Assembly: GCA_902594275.1 (NCBI GenBank)
Contig: CACJLQ010000008.1
Span: 1 to 54,863 of the forward strand
Direction: 5' to 3'
DNA: 54,863 nt
From: an uncultured Litorivicinus sp.
Lineage (GTDB): Bacteria > Pseudomonadota > Gammaproteobacteria > Pseudomonadales > Litorivicinaceae
The notes beneath the pieces are model-generated. The model did no database searches and had not been told where the DNA came from. It worked only from the letters and a program-made list of their open reading frames with translations. Positions 17,092 to 25,814 of this stretch are shown in pieces; within the stretch, counting starts at the first letter, position 1, and each line of letters starts with the position of its first letter. The position numbers were made by a program, and so were the translations under genes.

Positions 17092-17862
17092 ATGATTCTT
17101 GTTGAAAACTTGCATAAACACTTTGGTGGTGTCCAGGCTGTTAACGGAGCAACGCTATCCATTCAACCAGGATCTATCACTGGACTCATCGGCCCCAATG
17201 GTGCCGGGAAAACAACCTTATTCAACGTGATCGCCGGCCTATATCAACCAACCTCCGGCAAAGTCTTCCTAGATGGTGAAGACATCACAGGCTTAAAGCC
17301 CCATGAACTGTTTCACAAAGGCGTACTCCGTACGTTTCAGCTTGCTCATGAATTTTCAACACTGACTGTCCGTGACAACCTAATGATGGTTCCACCGAAT
17401 CAAGCAGGTGAGAGCCTGATGAATACCTGGTTCAAACCCAATCTCGTCAAAGCACGTGAAGAAGAGGTCAGATCAAAGGCTGACGAAGTCATCCGCTTCC
17501 TCGAAATCGAGCATGTCGCAGAGGAATTCGCCGGCAATTTGTCAGGTGGCCAGAAAAAGTTGCTGGAGCTCGGTCGGACCATGATGGTTGATGCGAAAAT
17601 TGTATTTCTCGATGAAGTCGGTGCAGGTGTGAACCGCACACTGCTCTACAAAATCGGTGATGCCATCATCAAACTGAATGAAGAGCGTAACTACACGTTT
17701 TGTCTCATTGAACACGACATGGAATTTGTTGCTCGTTTATGTGATCCAGTGATCTGTATGGCTGAAGGGACAGTTCTCGCCGAAGGCACGATCGAGGAGG
17801 TCAAAAATAATGAGCAGGTCATTGAGGCCTATCTCGGAACTGGACTGAAACACAAAAAATAA
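17092..17862 (+). CDS. livG: Branched-chain amino acid-type ABC transporter ATPase (LivG-like)
   Basis: A 256-residue cytosolic ATPase of the importer. Walker A is GPNGAGKTTL (residues about 34-43). The long Q-loop region (LRTFQLAHEFSTLTVRDNLM) is typical of LivG. The signature is LSGGQKKLLELGRTMM, Walker B is IVFLDEVGAGVN, and the switch His lies in CLIEHDMEFV. Walker B has Asp-Glu-Val instead of the usual Asp-Glu-Pro, while the catalytic Glu is kept. The C-terminal tail (GTGLKHKK) is rich in Lys. It is followed one base after the stop by livF, with which it forms the heterodimeric motor. Confidence 0.92.
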   Translation: MILVENLHKHFGGVQAVNGATLSIQPGSITGLIGPNGAGKTTLFNVIAGLYQPTSGKVFLDGEDITGLKPHELFHKGVLRTFQLAHEFSTLTVRDNLMMVPPNQAGESLMNTWFKPNLVKAREEEVRSKADEVIRFLEIEHVAEEFAGNLSGGQKKLLELGRTMMVDAKIVFLDEVGAGVNRTLLYKIGDAIIKLNEERNYTFCLIEHDMEFVARLCDPVICMAEGTVLAEGTIEEVKNNEQVIEAYLGTGLKHKK

Positions 17863-17863
17863 T

Positions 17864-18568
17864 ATGGGCTTTTTACTTGGCGAACAGATGACAGGCGGAT
17901 ACGGAGCTGCAGATATTTTGCATGACTGCTCGATTGGCGTTGAAAAAGGCGAGATCGCGGTCATCGTTGGACCCAATGGTGCGGGCAAATCAACAGCCAT
18001 GAAAGCCGTTTTTGGCATGTTGCCCCTGAGGAAAGGTCACGTGATGTTCGATGGCGAAGACGTCACTCAGTTAAAGCCCGAAGAGCGAGTGGTCAAAGGA
18101 ATGGGTTTTGTTCCGCAAACCCATAATGTGTTTACGTCGATGACTGTTGAAGAAAACTTAGAAATGGGTGCGTTCATTCGCACTGATTCCATCAATGACT
18201 CAATCGCGCAGGTTTACGATTTGTTTCCCATTCTAAAAGAAAAAAGAAAACAACCTGCTGGAGAACTGTCAGGCGGCCAGCGCCAACAGGTTGCAGTGGG
18301 TAGAGCATTAATGACCCATCCAAAAGTGCTCATGCTTGATGAGCCCACAGCGGGTGTCTCTCCCATCGTCATGGACGAACTATTCGATCGCATTATTGAA
18401 ATTGCTCGACTGGATGTCGCCATTTTGATGGTCGAACAGAATGCCAAACAAGCGCTCGAAATCGCTGATAAAGGGTATGTTCTTGTGCAAGGGCAAAACA
18501 GGTTTACGGACACTGGCGAGTCACTCTTAGCAAACCCAGAAGTTCGTCGAGCGTTTTTGGGGGGATAA
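17864..18568 (+). CDS. livF: Branched-chain amino acid-type ABC transporter ATPase (LivF-like)
   Basis: A 234-residue second ATPase. Walker A is GPNGAGKSTAMK, the Q-loop is FVPQTHNVFTSMTVEENLEMG, the signature is LSGGQRQQVAVGRALM, Walker B is VLMLDEPTAGVSP and the switch His position is replaced in LMVEQNAKQALE, as is normal for LivF (Gln-Asn instead of His-Asp). The length and the motif VPQTHNVF identify LivF rather than LivG. It lies one base after livG and its stop abuts the livH start, so translation is probably coupled. Confidence 0.92.
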   Translation: MGFLLGEQMTGGYGAADILHDCSIGVEKGEIAVIVGPNGAGKSTAMKAVFGMLPLRKGHVMFDGEDVTQLKPEERVVKGMGFVPQTHNVFTSMTVEENLEMGAFIRTDSINDSIAQVYDLFPILKEKRKQPAGELSGGQRQQVAVGRALMTHPKVLMLDEPTAGVSPIVMDELFDRIIEIARLDVAILMVEQNAKQALEIADKGYVLVQGQNRFTDTGESLLANPEVRRAFLGG

Positions 18569-19582
18569 ATGACTGATTTCTTCAACGCACTCACACTCCT
18601 CGGCAATTTCCTCATCATCCCAGGCCTCACCTATGGCTCGCAACTTGCACTCGGCGCCCTAGGCGTCACATTGGTCTATGGGGTACTCCGATTTTCAAAT
18701 TTTGGACATGGCGAAACTATGGCGTTTGGCGCAATGGTGACAATCTTAGTCACGTGGGGATTTCAGTCCCTTGGACTGTCCATCCAACCACTCCCGACAG
18801 CACTGTTAGCGATTCCTGTGGGAATCCTCGCGACCGTCATACTCACTTTGCTCATCGATCGATTTGTTTATCGATATCATCGCGAGCGAAAGGCCAATCC
18901 AGTGATTTTTTTGATTGTCTCAATTGGCGTTATGTTCTTCCTCGGTGGGTTGATTCGTTTCATTATCGGGCCCGGTGACCAAATTTTCTTTGATGGAACA
19001 CGATTTATATTAAAGGCACGTGAGTTCAAGCAGATGACGGGGCTCAACGAGGGCTTGTCGCTCAAAATGACGCAAGCGGTCACGATTATTACCGCGGTCA
19101 TCATCGTTGCTGCAATGTTCTGGTTCCTTAACCACACACGCACCGGTAAATCGATGCGAGCCTATTCAGATAATGAAAACTTAGCACTGCTATCAGGTAT
19201 CAACCCAGATCGTGTGGTTCTGATCACATGGATTCTCGTTGCAGCGCTTGCCACCATTGCTGGAACACTCTATGGCCTGGATAAATCATTCAAACCGTTT
19301 GTTTACATGCAACTGTTACTTCCGATCTTTGCATCCGCAATTGTTGGTGGCGTTGGCAACCCGATCGGCGCTATCGCCGGTGGGTATGTCATCGCATTTA
19401 GTGAGTTGATACTGACGTTTGCCTATAAAAAAGTCGTCTTATATTTAGGCCCAGACAATATGGAGCTTGAATCGCTGGTGCAGTTCTTAGGGACAGACTA
19501 CAAGATCGCTGTCTCATTTATCATTTTAGTGATCGTGTTGATTATTAGGCCGACTGGCTTATTTAGCGGGAAAACGATCTGA
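18569..19582 (+). CDS. livH: Branched-chain amino acid-type ABC transporter permease (LivH-like)
   Basis: A 337-residue inner-membrane permease with about eight hydrophobic segments. LivH landmarks are LGVTLVYGVLRFSNFGHGETMAFGAM near residues 33-60, the cytosolic loop YRYHRERKANPVIFLIVSIG, and AYSDNENLALLSGINPDRV followed by AIVGGVGNPIGAIAGGYVIA. At 337 residues it is slightly longer than E. coli LivH (308). The ATG immediately follows the livF stop, and its own TGA shares one base with the livM ATG. Confidence 0.92.
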   Translation: MTDFFNALTLLGNFLIIPGLTYGSQLALGALGVTLVYGVLRFSNFGHGETMAFGAMVTILVTWGFQSLGLSIQPLPTALLAIPVGILATVILTLLIDRFVYRYHRERKANPVIFLIVSIGVMFFLGGLIRFIIGPGDQIFFDGTRFILKAREFKQMTGLNEGLSLKMTQAVTIITAVIIVAAMFWFLNHTRTGKSMRAYSDNENLALLSGINPDRVVLITWILVAALATIAGTLYGLDKSFKPFVYMQLLLPIFASAIVGGVGNPIGAIAGGYVIAFSELILTFAYKKVVLYLGPDNMELESLVQFLGTDYKIAVSFIILVIVLIIRPTGLFSGKTI

Positions 19583-20907
19583 TGACAGCTCTGTACCAGC
19601 AATACCGTAATCAAATCCTATTTAGCCTAATGGCCGGCTTATTAATACTGGTTGCGTTAATCCAAAGCCTGTCGGTGTCCCTAACCATTCTCAATCTATG
19701 CTTGATTAGCGCCATCATGGCTTTAGGTGTGAACATCCAATGGGGCTATGCAGGCCTATTTAATGTGGGTGTAATGGGATTTGCGGCCTTAGGTGGCCTC
19801 GCTGGCGTATTAATCTCGATGCCGCCAGTTTCAGACGCATGGCAGGCTGGCGGGCTCGGTATTTTACTCGGCCTGGTGATCACCATCGGTACCGTGGTCA
19901 CCTGCTTGTTCGCGTGGTCGCGGATTCAACACCTGAGACGGCAGCGCTATTGGATCATCGCTGTCATTATCATTTCAGGCTATGCATTACTGCGTATTTT
20001 CTTTGATCCGGGTGCGGATGCCGTCGAATCAATTAATCCTTCCGTCACTGGCTATTTGGGCGGTCTTGGTCTCCCAATTCTAGTCGCTTGGCCGGTTGGC
20101 GCTCTTTTCGCCGCTGGTATTGCATTCGTCATTGGTAAAGTCGCACTCGGTCTACGCTCTGACTACTTAGCAATTGCCACGCTTGGCATCAGTGAAATCA
20201 TAATATTCTTTATTAAAAACGAAGAATGGCTGACCCGGGGCGTGAAAAATGTGAATGGCTTGTCACGCCCGGTTCCTTACGAAATCGACCTGCAGCAAGC
20301 ACAGTGGTTCCAGGATTGGGCTATGGCTATCGGTATGCCAGTCGATGATGCGTCTGCTGTATTCGTTAAAGTCTGTTACGCACTGCTTTTCATTGCTGTC
20401 ATCGGCATCTTGTTGTGGCTTTCTGAAACAGCCCTTAAGTCTCCATGGGGTCGTATGATGCGCGCTATCCGTGATAATGAAACCGCAGCAGCCGCGATGG
20501 GAAAAGATGTTACATGGCAGCACTTGCGGGTGTTCGTCTTGGGTTCTGCGGTGATTGGTCTGGCTGGCGCCATGTTAACGACGCTGGATGGTCAGTTCAC
20601 GCCCGTTGGATACAACCCTCTACGCTTTACCTTCTTGATTTGGGTGATGGTGATTATTGGTGGATCTGGTAACAACTGGGGTGCTGTGCTTGGTGGTTTC
20701 TTTATTTGGTTCTTCTGGATCGAGGCAGAGCCTATCGGACTTTGGTTAATTGACGCGTTGACATCTGGAATGGATCCTCAAAGCGCGGTGAGAGCACATT
20801 TGCTCGAGGGCGCCGCACACATGCGCTTGATGACTGTAGGCATCATTTTGCTTTTGACACTTCGCTATGCACCAGAGGGCCTTATCCCGGAGAAAAAGCG
20901 GCTGTGA
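19582..20907 (+). CDS. livM: Branched-chain amino acid-type ABC transporter permease (LivM-like)
   Basis: A 441-residue inner-membrane permease, partner of LivH. It shows NIQWGYAGLFNVGVMGFAALGGL near residues 50-75, SDYLAIATLGISEIIIFFIKNEEWLTRGVKNVNG in the middle, and the conserved loop GRMMRAIRDNETAAAAMGKDV before the last helices. The final part (FTFLIWVMVIIGGSGNNWGAVLGG) is also typical. Its ATG overlaps the livH stop by one base. It ends the K-G-F-H-M operon. Only 36 bases separate it from the convergent CoA-transferase gene, and no clear terminator is visible there. Confidence 0.92.
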   Translation: MTALYQQYRNQILFSLMAGLLILVALIQSLSVSLTILNLCLISAIMALGVNIQWGYAGLFNVGVMGFAALGGLAGVLISMPPVSDAWQAGGLGILLGLVITIGTVVTCLFAWSRIQHLRRQRYWIIAVIIISGYALLRIFFDPGADAVESINPSVTGYLGGLGLPILVAWPVGALFAAGIAFVIGKVALGLRSDYLAIATLGISEIIIFFIKNEEWLTRGVKNVNGLSRPVPYEIDLQQAQWFQDWAMAIGMPVDDASAVFVKVCYALLFIAVIGILLWLSETALKSPWGRMMRAIRDNETAAAAMGKDVTWQHLRVFVLGSAVIGLAGAMLTTLDGQFTPVGYNPLRFTFLIWVMVIIGGSGNNWGAVLGGFFIWFFWIEAEPIGLWLIDALTSGMDPQSAVRAHLLEGAAHMRLMTVGIILLLTLRYAPEGLIPEKKRL

Positions 20908-20943
20908 TCGAGTCTAGGATGACTTCCGCAGTCGAATGAGCCG

Positions 20944-22152
20944 CTAGCCGATATGAATCACGCCGCGTTGAAATAGCGATTGAATCTCAGTATCTGAATA
21001 ACCAAGCTCCATCAGTACCTGCGCTGAATGTTGGCCATGGATCGGAGCCGCTCGTGACGCAACGGGCTGAGTACCGTGAAATTTAACGGCCATTCCGAGC
21101 CCTTTCACCGGACCGACCCGGTCATGCTCCGTTTGAACAACCATGTCGCGAGCAAGGGCCTGAGGATGCTCAAGCATCTCTCCAATCGATAAAATCGGGC
21201 CTGCAGGAACACCTGCTTGGTCGAGCTTTTCGAGCCAAACCTCAGATGCATGTTGACGAAAATACCCATTTAATACCTCGACCAGCGCATCAAGATTCGC
21301 CATCCGGTCAGCATTCGACGAAAATCTCGGGTCATTATTTAAATCAGTCGCACCAATGACATCCAACAGTCGTAGCCAATTTCGCTGATTCGCAGCACCA
21401 ATATTGATATAACCATCTGCAGTGAGAAACGCCTGATATGGCGCGTTCAATGGATGCGCTGAGCCTAGCGCTTGTGGAGACTCCCCTGTCGCTAAAGCGA
21501 TGGCAGACTGCCAGTAGGTATGGGTAATCCCCGCTTCAAATAATGATGTATCGACGCGTGTACCGAGACCTGTTTTTTGCTTCCCAGCATAAGCAGCAGC
21601 CGCACCCATGGCTGCGAGGATCCCTGCTGTAATATCCGTCACTGGTGCCCCGACTTTAACGGGACCGTCGTCCTGACCAGGCCCAGTGATGCTCATCAAG
21701 CCAGAGGCACCCTGCGCCACAAGATCAAATCCTGCTCGGTCACGATATGGTCCGGTGCGACCATAACCCGATATCTCTACGTAAATGAGACCTGGGTTAA
21801 TGGCCTTTAATTCCCCATACGACAGCCCCAAACGTTCCATTGTATCGTGACGAAAATTCTCAATGACACAGTCTGCGTCGTTCAAAAGCGCTGTGAGAAT
21901 TTTTTTTCCATCATCAGATTTCAGATCGAGAGCCATACCACGCTTATTACGATTCATCATCAAAAATGCAGCAGATTCTTCGCCAACATTGGGAGGGACC
22001 ATGCGCCTCGAGTCGTCACCACCCTCGATTTTTTCAACCTTAATCACATCGGCGCCCATATCTGCCAACATCATTCCACACAAGGGCCCCGCCATAATGT
22101 GCGCCAATTCGACGACTCGCATGCCCGTCAGTGGCCTCTGTTGCGCACTCAT
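20944..22152 (-). CDS. CaiB/BaiF family (class III) CoA-transferase
   Basis: A 402-residue cytosolic enzyme moving CoA between carboxylic acids via an aspartyl-CoA thioester. The N-terminus LTGMRVVELAHIMAGPLCGMMLADMGADVIKVE is typical, as are NRNKRGMALDL and IENFRHDTMERLGL. The catalytic Asp is probably Asp143 in SGYGRTGPYRDRAGFDLVAQ. The ATG at 22152 has GGAG six bases upstream and overlaps the crotonase stop by four bases. It is the last gene of the minus-strand locus that begins with the aminotransferase. It probably activates the acid imported by the TRAP system or a product of it; the donor and acceptor acids cannot be read from the sequence. Confidence 0.88.
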   Translation of the reverse strand: MSAQQRPLTGMRVVELAHIMAGPLCGMMLADMGADVIKVEKIEGGDDSRRMVPPNVGEESAAFLMMNRNKRGMALDLKSDDGKKILTALLNDADCVIENFRHDTMERLGLSYGELKAINPGLIYVEISGYGRTGPYRDRAGFDLVAQGASGLMSITGPGQDDGPVKVGAPVTDITAGILAAMGAAAAYAGKQKTGLGTRVDTSLFEAGITHTYWQSAIALATGESPQALGSAHPLNAPYQAFLTADGYINIGAANQRNWLRLLDVIGATDLNNDPRFSSNADRMANLDALVEVLNGYFRQHASEVWLEKLDQAGVPAGPILSIGEMLEHPQALARDMVVQTEHDRVGPVKGLGMAVKFHGTQPVASRAAPIHGQHSAQVLMELGYSDTEIQSLFQRGVIHIG

Positions 22153-22913
22153 CGACCACTCCATTCGGCTTTGCGTTTGGCGAAAAATGCGTCAATACCC
22201 TCCGCAAAATCGTCACTGAGGTAACAACGCTGAATAAGATCAACATCGTCGGGAGGTGCACCTTGAGACAGCCGTTTGAGCCCATCTCGCGTTGCCGAGA
22301 TCGTCAGTGGAGCCAAGGTCATCAAGTGTTGAGCGAGCGCTCTTGCTCGCCCGTCGCAAAGTGCTGCTGTCTCCAACACCTCGCTCACAAACCCCGACTC
22401 GACCAGAGGTGTGATTGGTAAAAACTCTGCGGTTAGCAACAGATAACGCGTTCGCGACTCGCCAAGTAAATGCACCAGCCGATTGAGATTAGCAACTGAC
22501 AGACAGTTGCCCAAAGTCCTTGCGATCGGCATACCAAAACGTGTGTCCGGCGTTCCTAGCCGTATATCTGCTGCAGCCGCAATCGCGGCTCCACCGCCGG
22601 CGACTACGCCATGCAAAGATGCAATTACCGGAATCGGACTTGATTCGACTGCGTCGATGACTCGGCCGATCATTGCTTCGTAATCGATGGCATCTTGAGC
22701 TGAATCGAACTCTTTAAAGTTAGAAATGTCGGTCCCAGACGCAAATGCTTTATCACCCTCTGCTGTGAGCACGATTACGCGCGCGTCACCAGGATCGCGG
22801 CACAAATCCTCCAGCGCTTGATACATCTCAAACGTCAGCGAATTCCGGGACTCAGGCCGCATCAGGCGGAATTCACCAACATCGCCTTCCTGAACAATTG
22901 TGTAATCACCCAC
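22149..22913 (-). CDS. Crotonase-superfamily protein (enoyl-CoA hydratase/isomerase-like) lacking the usual catalytic glutamates
   Basis: A 254-residue CoA-binding fold. The oxyanion-hole segments are present: KAFASGTDISNF near residues 50-63 and HGVVAGGGAAIAAAADIRLG near 100-120. In enoyl-CoA hydratase the residues after the GGG and after FGxP are Glu; here they read GGGAAI and FGMPIARTLGNCLS, so both catalytic Glu positions are lost. The MPIARTLGNCLS motif is shared by a recognisable subgroup of crotonases without a defined reaction. GTG at 22913 follows AGGT by seven bases and comes one base after the dctM stop; the TTG at 22937 has no RBS. It overlaps the CoA-transferase gene by four bases and presumably acts on the same CoA ester. 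Confidence 0.82.
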   Translation of the reverse strand: MGDYTIVQEGDVGEFRLMRPESRNSLTFEMYQALEDLCRDPGDARVIVLTAEGDKAFASGTDISNFKEFDSAQDAIDYEAMIGRVIDAVESSPIPVIASLHGVVAGGGAAIAAAADIRLGTPDTRFGMPIARTLGNCLSVANLNRLVHLLGESRTRYLLLTAEFLPITPLVESGFVSEVLETAALCDGRARALAQHLMTLAPLTISATRDGLKRLSQGAPPDDVDLIQRCYLSDDFAEGIDAFFAKRKAEWSGR

Positions 22914-22914
22914 T

Positions 22915-24198
22915 TTATGACCTGTAAATAGCGTCAACTAAATACATCGGTACTGCCGGTACATAGGTACACAGCATCAAAACTGCGAATAAGACTGCGA
23001 TGAAATAGATATTGATTTTTGACACATCCCAGATATTCGCACGAGCGACCGCACATGAAGTGATCAAAACACTGGCCACAGGTGGGGTCTGCTGGCCCAG
23101 CGCCAAGTTCAGAGTCACAACGAGACCGAAATGAATTGGGTCAATTCCTGCAGCCTGAATCAATGGAATAACGATCGGAACCACCAAAATGATTGCTGCC
23201 GCAGAATGCAAAAAGAAACCAATGACTAAGAAGAACACGTTGAGGATCGCGAGAATCACCCATTGGTTGGTCGTCATGTCGAGGATCCAGCGAGCAAAAT
23301 CCTGTGGAATTTGCGCCCGTGTCAGGAACCCGCCCATCACCACGGATGCAGCGACCAGCAGCATCACGACGGCTGTCTGTACACCACCGTCAATCATCGC
23401 GCGCTTCAGGTGTCCAAAATCCATTTTTGAATACCAAGCACTGACCAAGAGAGCCGCAACAACAGCAAGTCCAGCGGCTTCAGTCGCAGTGACGAAACCA
23501 CCGAAGATTCCTCCCAGAATAATGACTGGAAGAGTGAATGCAGGAAGTGCGTCAATCAAAGTGCTCCATAGCCGCCGGAATTCGAATGCTTCTTCTGTAG
23601 GCAAGTTGTACTTTCTTGCGAAATAGTAGGCCATCCCCATAAGGCCGAATGCGCCGAGAAGACCCGGGATAATTCCTGCAACAAAGAGTTGTTCGACCGA
23701 GGTACCGGCCGATGTCGCATACAGAATCATCGGAATCGACGGCGGAATGATAATCGCAAGAGAAGCCGATGATGAAGTCACCGCAGCAGCAAGTGGCGCC
23801 GAGTATCCTCGCTTTTTCATTTGCGGAATCAACACCGAGCCTAGTGCTGCAACATCGGCCACAGCCGAACCTGATATTTCGGCAAAGAAAAGACTGACAC
23901 CGATGTTGACCATTGCGAGGCCGCCACGCACAAAACCGATGATGGCGTTCACAAAGTTAATGAGTTTGTCAGTGATCCCTCCGGCGTTCATGATTGCACC
24001 GGCCAAGACAAACATTGGAATGGCAATCAATGAGAACTTGGTTGACCCATCGTACATGTCGAGCGCAAGCGTGACGATACTATCGACGCCTTCTGTCACT
24101 GCAAGACCGAAAATGGCGGCCACAGCCAGACCGACTGCGATCGGAACGTTGATGCAAATCAGCGCCACTAAGATCACGAACATAATAAAAACGATCAT
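22915..24198 (-). CDS. dctM: TRAP transporter large permease DctM
   Basis: A 427-residue membrane subunit with about 12 hydrophobic segments, which carries out Na+-driven transport of an organic acid. Family features are MFVLAGAIMNAGGITDKLINF, FFAEISGSAVADVAALGSVLIPQMKKRGYS and IIPPSIPMILYATSAGTSVEQLFVAGIIPGLL in the first half. PIVIPLIQAAGIDPIHFGLVVTLNLALGQQTPPVASVL is in the second. The ATG at 24198 has AGGAG and overlaps the dctQ stop (ATGA). It starts directly with a membrane helix (MIVFIMFVILVALICINVPI). It is followed by the crotonase gene. Confidence 0.93.
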   Translation of the reverse strand: MIVFIMFVILVALICINVPIAVGLAVAAIFGLAVTEGVDSIVTLALDMYDGSTKFSLIAIPMFVLAGAIMNAGGITDKLINFVNAIIGFVRGGLAMVNIGVSLFFAEISGSAVADVAALGSVLIPQMKKRGYSAPLAAAVTSSSASLAIIIPPSIPMILYATSAGTSVEQLFVAGIIPGLLGAFGLMGMAYYFARKYNLPTEEAFEFRRLWSTLIDALPAFTLPVIILGGIFGGFVTATEAAGLAVVAALLVSAWYSKMDFGHLKRAMIDGGVQTAVVMLLVAASVVMGGFLTRAQIPQDFARWILDMTTNQWVILAILNVFFLVIGFFLHSAAAIILVVPIVIPLIQAAGIDPIHFGLVVTLNLALGQQTPPVASVLITSCAVARANIWDVSKINIYFIAVLFAVLMLCTYVPAVPMYLVDAIYRS

Positions 24199-24737
24199 GA
24201 TTTGGCTCCTGCTTTGGCCAACTCTGTTTCGACTTCTTCTTCGATCTCTGAATGCTCGAGTGAAATACCAGCGCATGTTTTCTTAAAGTAGCCAGGGAAA
24301 CTAAGGATTTCGCACAGGACGAACAAAGATGCACCAATCGGGATTACTGATTGCGTCAGCTGGATCGGAATCCAGGTTAATGACACGAGGTATTCGCCTT
24401 CAAGAACAACCAGCACTTCATATCCGGTGTAGGCGAGTAGCGCGAAGAATCCGATAACGATAGCTTCAGCAAAAATCACGGCCCAGGCCCTGGCTGGCAT
24501 TGGGATCGCGAGTAGTACTGAGTCAAACCCAATATGGCGCCGGTGTAGCGCGGCATATGCCCCGCCATAATAGGTAAGCCACGCAAGCTGTATTGCTGCG
24601 ATCTCGTCATACCAAGAGACTGAATTACCGGTAATCCGCGCAAGAACTGCGAAGATCACAACACCGGTGAGAGCGATCATCTGAAATAAAATAAACCACA
24701 CAAGCAGCTGGTCAACAGCTTTAGCAAACCGAGTCAC
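24195..24737 (-). CDS. dctQ: TRAP transporter small permease DctQ
   Basis: A 180-residue inner-membrane protein with four hydrophobic segments (about residues 10-32, 47-63, 83-105 and 123-145), the usual DctQ topology. The family signature is WYDEIAAIQLAWLTYYGGAYAALHRRHIGFD. The C-terminus after the last helix is a long charged tail rich in Glu. The GTG start has AGGAG six bases upstream. It follows dctP after a hairpin and overlaps dctM by four bases. Confidence 0.9.
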   Translation of the reverse strand: MTRFAKAVDQLLVWFILFQMIALTGVVIFAVLARITGNSVSWYDEIAAIQLAWLTYYGGAYAALHRRHIGFDSVLLAIPMPARAWAVIFAEAIVIGFFALLAYTGYEVLVVLEGEYLVSLTWIPIQLTQSVIPIGASLFVLCEILSFPGYFKKTCAGISLEHSEIEEEVETELAKAGAKS

Positions 24738-24762
24738 ACGATACTCCTGACGTGTAAAAGTG

Positions 24763-24782
24763 AGCGGCCCGATTGGGCCGCT
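24763..24782 (-). terminator. Strong intra-operon hairpin between dctP and dctQ
   Basis: AGCGGCCC and GGGCCGCT form a perfect 8-bp stem around a four-base loop, 20 bases after the dctP stop. On the minus strand it is followed by CACTTTT, an imperfect T-run. It either ends part of the transcripts or protects the dctP message from 3' decay; both favour more binding protein. Confidence 0.7.
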
Positions 24783-24802
24783 ATTTGGTCGTTACCGAAT
24801 GA

Positions 24803-25780
24803 TTAATTTGCGAGGCTTTGAACTGTTTTAATCAGCTCCGCGCCGGCATCAACTGACGATGCAAACTCATCATAAATCGGCTTAGATGCCTTGATGAACG
24901 CCGCGTTATCCGCGTTGTTCACTTCCACACCAGCTGCCTTGATCACGTCCAGAAGCTCTGTTTCAAGCGCTGCAGCTTTGCGGTACACGAAGGTTTGTGT
25001 CGACGCAGCACAACTGTTGAGAACCTGACGCACATCAGCTGGTTGCTTTTCGAAGTGCTTTTTAGACGACAAAATGTATGCCGGGGTGTAAACATGTCCA
25101 GTAATCGATAAGTACTTTTGTACTTCTTGGAATTTCGCAGATGCGATCTGCGCATAGGGGTTTTCCTGCCCATCGATGACACCGGTTTTCAATGCTGTGA
25201 AAACATCAGAAAACGCCATCGGAGTTGGGTTCGCGCCATAAAGCTTGAACATCTTCACACGCCACGCACCCTTTGGTGTTCTTAATTTGACACCCTCGAG
25301 GTCGGCAGGCACGTTCACAGGTCGAGTGTTGTTTGTGATGTGGCGGAAACCATTTTCAAAATAGCCGACAATATGATATCCCTTGGCCTGAGCAGCAGCT
25401 TGGAAAGTGCCTCCCAACTTTTCCTGCACCCGCTTCATGTGCTCACGATCCTTAATGATGTATGGCATCTCAAACACACCAAACTCATCAGAAACTGATG
25501 ACATCACCGATGAAGGCAGCGCGAAGTCGACTTGGCCAAGCTTTAGTTTTTGTAGGAGCTCCTTATCTTTCCCAAGCTGAGACGAGCCGAATGTCTGAAC
25601 TTCGATTTTTCCGTTAGATTCGTCGTTCACACACTGAGCATATGCATTCACACTTGCTTCGAACAATGATCCTGGCTTGCCAACGTGTCCAAATTTCAGC
25701 GTAACGTCAGCTGCAAATAAGGGGGCAGCGAAAGCGGCCGATAGAACAGCAACCGAAGTTGCCAGTTGTAGTTTTTTCAT
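24803..25780 (-). CDS. dctP: TRAP transporter solute-binding protein DctP
   Basis: A 325-residue periplasmic protein that delivers an organic acid to DctQM. The ATG at 25780 follows GGAGAAAATA and starts a signal peptide (MKKLQLATSVAVLSAAFAAPLFA). The mature part has the DctP pattern: LKFGHVGKPGSLFEASVNAYA, VQTFGSSQLGKDKELLQKLKLGQVDFA, and the ligand-carboxylate Arg in LEGVKLRTPKG. FSDVFTALKTGVIDGQENPYAQI follows. The ligand is unknown; the conserved Arg argues for a carboxylate. It begins 34 bases after the aminotransferase stop and precedes dctQ. Confidence 0.93.
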   Translation of the reverse strand: MKKLQLATSVAVLSAAFAAPLFAADVTLKFGHVGKPGSLFEASVNAYAQCVNDESNGKIEVQTFGSSQLGKDKELLQKLKLGQVDFALPSSVMSSVSDEFGVFEMPYIIKDREHMKRVQEKLGGTFQAAAQAKGYHIVGYFENGFRHITNNTRPVNVPADLEGVKLRTPKGAWRVKMFKLYGANPTPMAFSDVFTALKTGVIDGQENPYAQIASAKFQEVQKYLSITGHVYTPAYILSSKKHFEKQPADVRQVLNSCAASTQTFVYRKAAALETELLDVIKAAGVEVNNADNAAFIKASKPIYDEFASSVDAGAELIKTVQSLAN

Positions 25781-25814
25781 TATTTTCTCCGTTTTTTTAT
25801 GTCTGGAGTCAGTT

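Noticed and set aside
24199..24276. N-terminal extension of DctM to 24276
   Set aside because: The extra residues are Arg-rich and come from another frame of dctQ. The ATG at 24198 has AGGAG and starts on a membrane helix.
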